A stretch of DNA of 64,000 nt from Archegozetes longisetosus (taxonomy: Eukaryota > Arthropoda > Arachnida > Sarcoptiformes > Trhypochthoniidae), in NCBI GenBank assembly GCA_018873245.2, contig JAEMBT020000004.1, positions 2,156,573-2,220,572 on the forward strand, in the 5' to 3' direction. The stretch's first letter is position 1. Every line of letters begins with the position of its first letter. Position numbers and translations under genes: made by a program. The notes beneath the pieces were generated by a model. That model was not told the origin of the DNA. It made no database searches and saw only the letters and a program-made list of their open reading frames with translations. Positions 54,577 to 64,000 of the stretch are shown here, one piece after another.

Positions 54577-56990
54577 CAGCCTGACCACATCTCTTTCGCC
54601 AATTCCTTGATTTTTTCAATAAAAACTGAATAATTACCTGGACATTCCGGAACATCAAATTTATTGCAATTTTTTAAGTAAATATTACTTTCTATCATAC
54701 TTAGTATCATTTTTAGCGGCCTTGATTAGATTTTCGTTATTTAGTATAAAATTTTTAAATTCACAGCAATTCATTGAAAAATTATTTTTAGTACATATTT
54801 CAGCTTTAATTGTGTCCACATTTATTCGACTTCGGTCATCTTTCCAAATCTTTTTCATTGTGCTGAACACGCTTTCTATGAAATCATTCGCTATTGGGAT
54901 TGCGTAAACAGTTTCAACGACTTTTGTTAAATTTGGTAAATCTAGAGCTGACAATATTTTGCACCACTTATTAACAGAATTCAGAGCTTTATCTTCAGAG
55001 TTTAGCATCATTAAAAATTGATTGAATAAACTGATTTCATCGAACATCTTGTCGCGATTCACTTTCATATTCAATACATTCAAGATTTGATTGATATTTT
55101 CATAATCAAGTTTGTCGTCCAAATTAAGGACTTTAAAATGTTTGAAAATAGATGATTCAAAATTAAAATGCTTTTCTAAATAATCCAGAGCCCTGTCATA
55201 GCATTCCAATGCTTCACATTCAAAAGTCTCACGTTCAGAAACAGATATACTCTTGAGGTAATCATTAATATTAGAGCCAAAAAACTTGTTTACGTCTATT
55301 TGTCAATTGTATTTTCAACTTCATCATTATGTCATATAAATTGCTTGAATTGAATTTATTGCTCTGCAAAAGTTCTAAATTCTGGTGAAATATTTCCATT
55401 AGATGTTTAGTAAATTCTAAATAAAGATCAGAACTATTCAGTCCATTCATTTTTACGCCCCAAACAAATTCAACTATAACTTTATGACAATTATCCGTAC
55501 CAATTCCTATAAAATAGTTTTTAATTTCTTTAGAATTTTTCAACGCTTTATTGCTGGAAAAAGTGAAAGCCAACGAGTAGGGACATGTTTTAGTATTTTC
55601 TGGAACTCTGTTCCACTGAACTCGTAGCAAGACTTGAGAGATTCGATACGCTTTGCAGAATTTGAAAAATGTGCAAAAATTTTGATGATTAGATTTTCCA
55701 CATCTAAGTCCAGTTTCATTAAGGAATATTTGGCCGTATTATGAATTAAATGACAATTACAATTCGCTTTTACTATAAAATTATTTTCTGACTTGAAGTT
55801 TTCATAGACTGAATGATAATTACCATAATTTACATTTGCATTGTCAGCACTGTAAGCAATTACTTGATTTTGATTCAACTCATTATTGGCTAAAGATTTC
55901 TTTAAATGATTATAAATATCATCAGATTTTTCATTTGAGTCTTCGTAAAAATCAAGTACGAAATTGCATATCCCATTAGTTTTATCAAAATACTGAATGC
56001 CGATTGGAAACAGTTTAATGTTTCCCTTATTAGAAGAATCGCTTGCTATTGAAAATGCTTTACCTCTAATTTTATTCAAATGAGATTCGATAGAAGCTGG
56101 AGACAAAACATTCTTCACTATAGCTTCCATTTTGGTTCGACCACAACGTAATCCTTTGGCAATCTTGGAATCAGTAAATAAATTCTGAATTAATTTGTTA
56201 CCACAGTCAGTCGATCGGTAACTCAAGTGATGATTTACTGAATGATATGCCAAACACATCTCTGAGACAACTATAGATTTGGTTTCACTTGAATCACATT
56301 TAGCGATGAAATTACTTAACGCTGAAGAAATTTTGGCCGAATTCACATTTGATTCGTGTGATTTCGATTTTCTGTGTGTATTGACAGCTGAAATGCCTTC
56401 GTATTTAATTGTGAATTGAGTTTTACATAATATACAATTAGCTTTGAAGTCATCAACTTTTCTCAGCCAATCTTTATATTCATCTTTCGAAAGCCATATG
56501 TCCTGGAAATAAGTCAATCTCTTCTTTGATTTCTTTGGCGATTCATTAATAGTTCGTTTGTTTGACATGATATTAGTTTGTTAGCAATTAATTGATATAA
56601 AAATAAATATTTTCAGTATTATTGAAAACAAATATTAAATCTTTAGCGAAATGTAAATTATTTGTTCAGAAAATATAGTAAAATTATATACTATTAGTGT
56701 GAACATTAGTAACAAATAATTATGAGTAAATGCATGAAAACTTCAGGATTCAGTTATATTTTATGCCTATTTTACAGTTTTGTTTTAGTATTGATATAGA
56801 GTAATGATAAGTACATTTACATTCTTTAAATCATTTAATACAATTTCGAAAAATCTATTTTTTAAACATTTTGTCAAACATTTGTCATTCCTGGACATTT
56901 GCATGTCAAGGAATGGTCCATTCCTTCCACCTGGACACAGTTCACGATTCCTGGACTGTTAAGGTCATTCCGGGACATATGGTCAGGCTG
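54577..56990 (-). mobile_element. hAT-superfamily DNA transposon with perfect 8-bp target duplication
   Basis: The element has ends CAGCCTGACCACAT and its near-complement (13 of 14 matching). It is flanked by a perfect direct repeat TCTATTAG at 54569-54576 and 56991-56998, the 8-bp duplication typical of hAT. It encodes a minus-strand transposase. Near the right end several copies of a CCTGGACA/CCGGGACA motif occur (about 56883-56975), with one at 54639 near the left end. These are probable subterminal transposase-binding sites. The total of 2,414 bp is a normal full-length hAT. Confidence 0.92.
54685..56568 (-). pseudogene. hAT transposase with BED zinc finger, two frameshifts
   Basis: From ATG 56568 the first 342 codons are open. 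A BED finger at C45, C48, H65 and H71 (DNA binding) is followed by the catalytic RNase-H-like region, including IASDSSNKG and HVPTRWLSLFPAIKR. A one-base frameshift near 55545 moves the reading to LKNSKEIKNYFIGIGTDNCH. A second, near 55295, returns it to the first frame: NKFFGSNINDYL and on to the hAT dimerisation domain YAIPIANDFIESVFSTMKKI...RSRINVDTIKAEI, then the stop at 54685. The coding span of 1,884 nt would equal about 628 aa, the usual length. The two shifts offset each other, so only the middle third is misread. With the intact target duplication this indicates recent insertion and recent loss of function, or assembly errors. Confidence 0.88.
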
Positions 56991-57251
56991 TCTATTAGAA
57001 CTTAGAATAAATCTACGCAGTTTAATCTATTTGAAGAAGTAATTACTATTAGTTGAAACACTTCGATGGTTATTGAACTAAATTTGAGAAGACCTCTGAA
57101 ATAAATAGATTTTTGAGATAATACTTGAAAAGCTACTAGTGATTAAAATAATTGATTTTAAGATCAAAGTTTTGGAAAGATAAGGATAGAAAAAAGAAGT
57201 TTTGAGTATTGTCAAAAAAAACAATAGTATACCAATTAATAAGTTATTGAA

Positions 57252-57909
57252 CCACATTTTGAGTTCTGTTTTAAGTTCGATCTCAACTCAAGTTAGACTT
57301 ACAAGGTGAGTTTTTTGGGTGTCACAAAGCAATTTTAATTATTTTTGACTAAAATATACGTCAATATAAGTAATTTAAAATTTCATAAAAATTAGCTGCT
57401 GAGCTGCTAAAATTTTTAAAAAAAAGGGTATTAATAAGACGAGCCTCTGAAGAATAATTTTATTGCCGTAACAACATCTACTACTAAATATATTGAACTG
57501 TTATTGTAATCATTATTAAAATTGCTTTTATTTGATTATTGTGTTGAATTTTAATGTGAGTTTCATAATTGATACTTGAATTCAAGTAAACTTTAATTTT
57601 AATTTGTTATACTTTTATAATAAGACTAGAATGGTATGCCTATTGTTATAATAGGCATACTATTATAATAGATTACCATTATTGCTCATATTAAGTACTT
57701 TTAATTAAATTGCAATTTAAAAATTAAAAACAATTTCAGCAGCTAATTTTTTCATAGTTTTAAACTTATATTGATGCATGTTTTAGCCAAAAATAATTAA
57801 AATTGCTTCGTGACACCCAAAAAAGCCTTCCTCGTTAATGCTATTGAAATTTGCACTTTTAAGTATAACTTGAGTCGAGATTGAGCTTAAAACAGAACTC
57901 AGAATATGG
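57252..57909. mobile_element. Foldback element, 658 bp
   Basis: Arms of about 170 bp run inward from CCACATTTTGAGTTCTGTTTTAAG. The right arm mirrors them, sharing GGGTGTCAC, AAGCAATTTTAATTATTTTTG and TAGCTGCTGA blocks. The AT-rich centre contains a smaller hairpin, ATGCCTATTGTTATAATAGGCAT, near 57637-57660. Arms are moderately diverged. No coding content. Confidence 0.85.
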
Positions 57910-58068
57910 CTCATTATGTCAGTGAGTTTATGACTAAATAAAAAAGTGTTGGTATTTTTTAATGAATTATGTTAGAAATCATAGAATCAGTTCTAAATAA
58001 TCAATTGTTTGAGTAGTATTAAATTAATATTTTATTATTAATATACTAAGTATTGAATAATACAAAAG

Positions 58069-58658
58069 AGGTGAATCCAGGCTAATGGGTCTAAAGGGAT
58101 TTCCAACCCACCACCTCCATGTGTGATACAGGATTCAGTTCGTCGTGCTGAACATTTTGATACCACACTTGACCACTTCCAACCTGAACCTGATCACTTT
58201 TGACCAACCAGACTTAACCCCTTCGAAAATGAATAAACATGAATTTCTCGAGTCGTAACCCAAACAAGCCTGATACAAACTAAGGGAGAATACGCTGGGT
58301 CGCTTCGTGATCTAACCTACCCCCTTAGTTTATATCAGGCTTGTTTAGGTTACGACTTGAGAATCCAGATTTATCCATTACGAGGTATTAAACCAAACAA
58401 TGGTGGGTATATCGAGAACTTCGTATGACAATTGAACAAGTGAGGCATCAAAATGTTCAATTCGATATTCTGTGTCCAATGATATATCACTTGGTGGGGT
58501 CAGTCACTTCTGTCGGGAGTTGGCCAGAGGTCGTCAGGTTTGGGTCAGAAGTAGTCAAGTGTGGTATCAAAATGTTCAGCTTGACGAATTGAATCTAATG
58601 ATGTATCAGACTTAGAGGTAGGAGTTTGGGAATAGACCCATCAGCCCGGATTTACCCT
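58069..58658. mobile_element. Foldback element, nearly all palindrome, 590 bp
   Basis: The left arm starts AGGTGAATCCAGGCTAATGG and the right arm ends with its near-complement. Similarity extends almost to the centre, where ACAAGCCTGATACAAACTAAGGG on the left faces CCCTTAGTTTATATCAGGCTTG on the right, around a short loop near 58300. Within the arms GACCAC/GACCAA-like motifs recur. Arm divergence is moderate. Confidence 0.88.
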
Positions 58659-59128
58659 TAAAAAGAGAGTTTTTTTATTGTGTAAGATCTCATAAATGGT
58701 TCACACATAATTTCTTACATGTAAAGCAATAAAACTAAATATGTGGGCTAATTATATTGTTTGTGTAATGTTCAGTAAATTAAATTTAATTAATTGGTTC
58801 GATTAATTGTTTAAATATCAAGGTTCTAACAAGGTAGCTAACAATGTAATAGAGTTGATCTAAAGCCTATAACCCATTACAGATATGATATGAGGTTTAC
58901 GAGTGTTATTCTTCGTCCCTGAGAGTAGATTGCATGTAACTAATCTATTAATTACACAAGAAATAATAAATTAAAATAAAAAATACTTAAAATATTGAAT
59001 TTTGCCTTTTGAAGAAGCTTTTATCTTCTTCAGGCATATTGCCTTTACTTATATCGAATATAAAAAGTGCAATATAAGTGAGAAATCAATGCGACTGATG
59101 CTCAAATCTTAATCCAAGAAATCTTAAC

Positions 59129-59622
59129 TTGGATGACCACCCGTCCCGTTTTTGACGCGAAAGTCCCGTCTTTTTAAAGATAAAGAACAGAAATTCCATC
59201 AGACGATTTAACTTTCGACGGGACTATTAGCTGTCCCGTTTTTCAAATTTCATTTTGAAAACGTGTTTAAAAAATTATTTTTTAGAAATTCAAACATTGA
59301 ATTTAATGTTTTGAACACCTGTGGTTTAAAACCAAAAGGTATAAAATTAATTCTTTTTACCTTCACTTATATCTGATATAAATCTGATATAAATCAGTAT
59401 TTCTTACTTTTGAATAACTTGAAAGATGCCATTTCTAGCAAAAAATATACCATCGAAATCAATCATGACTAATAATCTTCAATGTTTTAATATTAGAATG
59501 TACGGTTTGACATCTAGATATTTGTAATGTTTAATAATAGCGGCATTTGCTTTTTAAAAATGTAAGGGTTTCCCCTTTGATATTTTTGTCCCGTTATGAG
59601 ACAAGCTAGAGGTGTCGCCCTA
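59129..59622. mobile_element. hAT-type non-autonomous element (MITE)
   Basis: The left end reads TTGGATGACCACCCGTCCCG and the right end, on the other strand, TAGGGCGACACC. Short, partly matching ends with several internal GTCCCGT copies are characteristic of one group of hAT MITEs. The flanks ATCTTAAC (59121-59128) and ACCTTAAC (59623-59630) match at 7 of 8 positions, fitting an aged 8-bp target duplication. No transposase is inside. Its ends differ from those of the full hAT nearby, so that copy did not mobilise it. Confidence 0.65.
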
Positions 59623-60108
59623 ACCTTAACCCATAGACTCAGATATCTATCCAAAAAAAATTTATAAACTATAAGTTATATGGAATGACAAGTTGTAAGT
59701 CTATCCAATCACGATTGAGAATAATTCTGAATAAACTAGATTTTTTACCAGTTTTATTAGCTCTATCACATAAAATTTATTTTGTATTTTCTGTAATAAA
59801 TTTTAAAATGCGTAAAATTTAATAAATATTTTAGATCGTAAGTTCATGAACTAAAATATTTCAATGGAGAATCACGTTTATTTTATTTGTTTACATTATA
59901 TAAGAAGAATTTTGGGATACTATTCAAAAGTCTTCAATCTAAGACAAAATTATTAATCAATGAGAAGCATCGAACAAATAATGCAAAAATATTTTCATGA
60001 AAAGATATTAATTGTAAGTGAGTATTTTGATAACAATAAATATACTTTAAATGTGATTTTTATATTTAATTATAAACCGATTACTACATGAGAAATCAAT
60101 TGAACATA

Positions 60109-60901
60109 CACTCAGTTCAAAAGCTAACTACCGGGTTTCAAACCTCTATAACTTTTCAATGAATTGATCGATTTTAATGCTGTTTTCATTAAAATAAAGA
60201 AAAACTCCTCCAATTAACGATTAATATGCTAAATTTATGAAAATAATTTTAAAAAAAGATTTTTAAACAAAATTTATGTTTTTACAAGGGGGTTAAATCA
60301 GATTTCGCCTAATCGCCTACCAAGCCAATATAGGTATCAAATTAAAGCCTATGAAGTATAGAATTGAAAGCAAAAAGAATTTTTCAAAAATATGAAGGCT
60401 GAGAGGAGATATGAATTTTTAAAGATTGATGTCTAAAAACAATAGTGATTGCAACATATGGGTATCGATATGGGTATCAAATGAAAGCTCATGATATGTA
60501 AATTCGGGAACAAGTAGAATTTATCAAAAAATATGAAGGCTGAGAAGAGATACGAATTTTTAATGGTTGACGTCAAAAAATTAAATACATTTGAAAATTC
60601 ATATCTCCTCTCAGTCTTCATATTTTTGAAAAATTCTTTTTGCTTTCAATTCTATTCTTCATAAGCTTTAATTTGACACTCATATTGGCTTGGTAGGCGA
60701 TTAGGCAAAATCTAATTAACCCCCTTGTAAAAACATAAATCTTGTTTAAAAATCTTTTTTTTAAATTTCCATAAATTTAGCATATCAATCGTTAATCGGG
60801 AGAATTTTTCTTTACCTTTAATAAAAACCGCATCAAAATCGGTTAATTCATTAAAAAGTTATAGAGATTTGGAAGCCGGTAGTTAGTTTTTGAACTGAGT
60901 G
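60109..60901. mobile_element. Tc1/mariner-type foldback MITE, 793 bp
   Basis: The ends CACTCAGTTCAAAAGCTAAC and GTTAGTTTTTGAACTGAGTG are bounded by TA on both sides (60107-60108 and 60902-60903), the Tc1/mariner target duplication. Arms of about 310 bp are inverted copies, including GGGGGTTAA and GCCTACCAAGCCAATAT blocks. Part of the left arm (about 60331-60440) is also directly repeated in the centre (about 60473-60582), so the element contains three related copies of that segment. No transposase. Confidence 0.88.
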
Positions 60902-61139
60902 TATTTTATAGGTAACGATCTCAAGGAATTGAATATCTAAATTTTAAAATATCTTAAAATAATTTTTTCATTTCTCTATTTTGCAGCTTAGATTCAAAAA
61001 CAATTACTTAAATGAAAATAAAATGTTTAAGTAGATGTTGAAACTAAGTTAGCACCGACATATTTCGCTTAAAAATCATAAATTTCATTTTTTCAAATTT
61101 CAATCTAAAGCTCGTGTGGATATGTATTTTTCAACAAAA

Positions 61140-62486
61140 CTATTCCAATCTTTCGAGTGAATTCGCAAACTTGTGCATTAATAGAAAGTATCGAGCGAAC
61201 ATTACGAACATCTGTTCATAAAATCAAATGTAAATATAATTAAAATGATTATATCTTTTGCCGAGATATTGATTTACTTTGAGTGCAATTATCGGTGTTA
61301 TTGTAAAGTGATTACCACATGAGAATCCAATCAGAAATCTCTTATCACTAACTCTTTCCATAGCATTCAATAACTAAATAAATGCTTCAATACTTCAGAA
61401 AAGATTTTCTAATCAGATTTATTTCAATACCTTTATTTTGAGACTCATATTCAATGAATAATTCATATGAAGATAAAATTTTTGCAGACATTTGTAAGAT
61501 TTCGAGGCTTCATTATTGATAGAGGCAGTGATAGAATTGAACATCAATTGAGTAAACATTGTTCCGAAACCAAAGCATAATGTGATACAAAAAACTGTGA
61601 ATAATAATTTCTCGAAAAATAGTAGTTGTACCGCAAATAAATTCAGTGGGAATAGAGTATAAATAAATGCAAAGTAATATTTTTGCCAAAATTTGTTATA
61701 AGCTTTAATATCCAAACAAATACTATTATGATCTTTGATTAGTTCATTGATAACTTTATGATTGAAAAATAATTTATCAGTTTCTCTCGATAATAAATAC
61801 TTATTGAATGACTTGAATCTCATTTTGCAAGAATAACAAACTATGAAATAATAGAGAAAACTGGTCGGAATTGTAACTAAAACATTCCAGGCCCAAGATA
61901 AGTAAATTATTACAGATATTATACCATATTTGATGAAATTAGAATAATCAAAATAAATGAATAGAACCGTTATATTCATCAGAATCGCCAACGAAATAGT
62001 TGATCGAATTAAGAATTCAGTAAAACGTTTAAGTGACTTTATCTTCTGGACATATCTAATGATTTGATTTTGATCATGAAATCCAATTGATTCAAACAAT
62101 TCGTGACCCTTAAGAACTTGAATGATTCTAAGCCATTTGTATTCATTGATATGACTGTGATTTAGAATATGAATTATTCTGAAAGTTAGTATCGATAACA
62201 ACACTCCACTCGCATAATATAATTTAGCGATTCCACCAAAATATTGAACAATATCGAAGTAATGAAGGTCAAATCTTTCATTACTTGAAATGATGTAAAA
62301 AATTCCATATCTTATGAAATTTATTAATTGATATAAAGCCAAAATTATCGACTCAATCTTCTGAACTAATCTTTGTCTATGACTAACAAATTGATTGTTT
62401 AAATCAAATTTATAGAAAAGTCGATACTTATAAAGTGGTAAATCTATATCATTGATAATTAAATCTTGACTAGTGAGCTGAGACAT
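61140..62486 (-). CDS. Gustatory-receptor-like 7TM chemoreceptor B, three exons, 407 aa
   Basis: This is a paralogue of the receptor at 50657-52005, with exons 62486-61431 (352 codons), 61373-61278 (32) and 61211-61140 (23 plus stop), lengths identical to receptor A. By hand alignment exon 1 differs at about 69 of 352 residues (about 80% identity). Changes concentrate in and around the membrane segments (for example VWIILAGVPI against AWNVLVTIPT). The blocks NDIDLPLYKYRLFYKFDLN, YSHINEYKWLRIIQVLKG-like and CLDIKAYNKFWQKYYF are conserved. Exon 3 reads MFVMFARYFLLMHKFANS. Donor and acceptor positions are conserved and no break is seen, so both copies look functional. Substitutions in likely ligand-facing helices suggest different tuning, which is an inference. 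Confidence 0.75.
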
Positions 62487-62825
62487 AATTGTTGAGTGAC
62501 CGTTTCTGATACTTGAAAATATTTAATACTTTTTAGGCTTAAGTATAAACTTGAAAGTTGTCAACAGAATAAAATTTCTGATTTCATGGTATGAACTAAT
62601 TTATTATTGTTGTATATTAAATTTTATAACTTGGTACGAATTGCATAGCAACTGATCCTCATGAATTTTAAAAACATTCGATTTAATTATTGATCTTTGG
62701 ATTATAATGCACATATTATTTTAATTTAATTCCTTAAAATGAAATTTATACGAAAAATATTATCGATAAAATAAATGCGTCATCAATAATGCTCTTAAAA
62801 TAGCAAGCAAATAATAATTACTTTT
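62487..62825 (-). promoter_or_regulatory. 5' flank of receptor B, shared with receptor A
   Basis: This aligns with 52006-52335 over about 300 bp, with the same conserved stretch 42-63 nt before the ATG. It marks the 5' limit of the duplicated block. Confidence 0.5.
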
Positions 62826-63195
62826 TAATATAGGTCATAACTTTACGTATAAATATAAAAAAAGTTAAATTTTTCACATAAAAAATTTGGCTAAATATAT
62901 AGAAATGACAAAATTTTATAAAGTAATAATCGTCTAAACCCATAACTGAACTATTGCATTTCTAATTATTCTCTATAATAAGGTGTTTTAGAGAAAGATT
63001 AGTTTATTTTTAACAAAGTGAAACGCAGAACATTACCAATAATAAGGTCATATTGAATATTAAATGAGTAAAAGCTTACGTTTTCATTTAATGATTAAAT
63101 ATTACAAGCAAGAGTATGGAAGAGTAAATCTAAAATTTTTACAATAAAGAGTTTATGATCTAATTTGAGGCGGCTGATCACGAATATCACATTCT

Positions 63196-64000
63196 TTTTT
63201 GTGGAAAGTTATAATTTAACACACAAAAGTACATCATAAGTTATAATTTAAAAAGAAGTGTAAAGCAAATAGGGTTTTACATTATGGTGGCCCAAATCTA
63301 TGGTGAAATAGGATTATTAGAACCAACAATTAGTGTCGAAGACGTACAATCGTTTGCAAAACTTTCACAAAACACCCACAACTATTTCACCGATATTCAT
63401 CAGATCCACAAAGGATATCGATGAATGGTTGTATAACGATTTCGAAGCACTTATTATCATATAGATATTGATTTTTAATTGGTATTCAAAATATCAAAAG
63501 TCAATTACTTTCCAAACGTTCATCTGATATGCTTAAGACTTCTGGAAACTGTGTGCAAAAACTTTTGAAATGGTGTGCATATCATCGATGTTCATCGGTG
63601 GACCTATTGGAACAGGTGCACACCATTTCAAAGTTTTTGGCACACGGTTTCCAGAAATATGTCTTAAGCAAACCAGATGAACGTTTGGAGAGTAATTGAC
63701 TTTTGATATTTTGAATACCAATTAAAAATCAATAACTATATAATAAGTGCTTCGAAATCGTTATGCAACCATTCATCGATATCCTTTGTGGGTCTGATAA
63801 ACATCGGTGAAATAGTTGTGGGTGTTTTGCCGAGTTTTTGCAAATGATTGTCGTCTTCGACATTAATTCTTGGTTCTAATAATCCTATTTCACCATAGAT
63901 TTGGGCCACCATAGTGTAAAACCCTATTTGCTTTACACTTCTTTTTAAATTATCACTTATGTTGTACTTTTGAGTGTAAAGTTATAACTTTCGGCAAAAA
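63196..64000. mobile_element. Very long palindrome at the window end (foldback element, possibly incomplete)
   Basis: Arms of about 385 bp (63196-63579 and 63617-64000) are inverted copies with only scattered mismatches, around a 37-bp loop. The left arm begins TTTTTTGTGGAAAGTTATAA and the window stops in the matching part of the right arm, so the outer boundary on the right is not seen. Blocks such as GTAAAGCAAATAGGGTTTTAC, GGATATCGATGAATGGTTG and CATTTCAAAGTTTTTGG are shared. The frame at 63533-63721 is an arm read-through, not a gene. Confidence 0.9.

Noticed and set aside
63533..63721. Minus-strand frame at the centre of the terminal palindrome
   Set aside because: It reads across the loop into both arms, so the symmetry explains its openness.

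Overview
The window is eukaryotic nuclear DNA. It is strongly AT-rich and its genes are split by short introns with ordinary GT..AG junctions. The gene content (a RYamide/luqin-type neuropeptide receptor, a CYP2-clan P450 and gustatory-receptor-like 7TM genes with late phase-0 introns) points to an arthropod. A chelicerate such as a mite is my best guess, but nothing here proves the species. No tRNA, rRNA, CRISPR array or bacterial operon was seen.

Layout: (1) 2.9-8.6 kb, minus strand: a three-exon neuropeptide GPCR with a 4.1 kb first intron. (2) 10.4-13.9 kb: two dead Tc1/mariner-type elements. (3) 13.9-31 kb: a 17 kb AT-rich stretch with no supported gene, only a microsatellite and small palindromes. 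(4) 30.9-36.4 kb: a possible coiled-coil first exon, a decayed C-type-lectin-like domain (plus strand), and a seven-exon cytochrome P450 (minus strand) whose last exon is frameshifted inside the haem-binding loop. (5) 38-44.2 kb: two large foldback (inverted-repeat) elements, microsatellite and minisatellite arrays. (6) 45-64 kb: a gustatory-receptor neighbourhood, all on the minus strand, with two intact three-exon paralogues (407 aa each, about 80% identical over exon 1), one pseudogene and one older relic. Many transposable elements lie between them: a GC-rich Merlin (IS1016-like) element, a 2.4 kb hAT element with a perfect 8-bp target duplication, a hAT-type MITE, and at least six foldback or hairpin elements, the last running off the window end.

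The genes do not form a pathway. Their products act in peptide signalling (RYamide receptor), detoxification or metabolism (P450) and chemosensation (Grs). The most notable features are the density of long, nearly symmetrical inverted repeats around the chemoreceptor cluster, one foldback whose GC-rich core carries two mini-hairpins with compensatory stem changes, the frameshifted P450 haem loop, and the birth-and-death pattern of the receptor cluster. Exon joins were derived by hand from splice motifs, phase and family conservation; none has transcript support.
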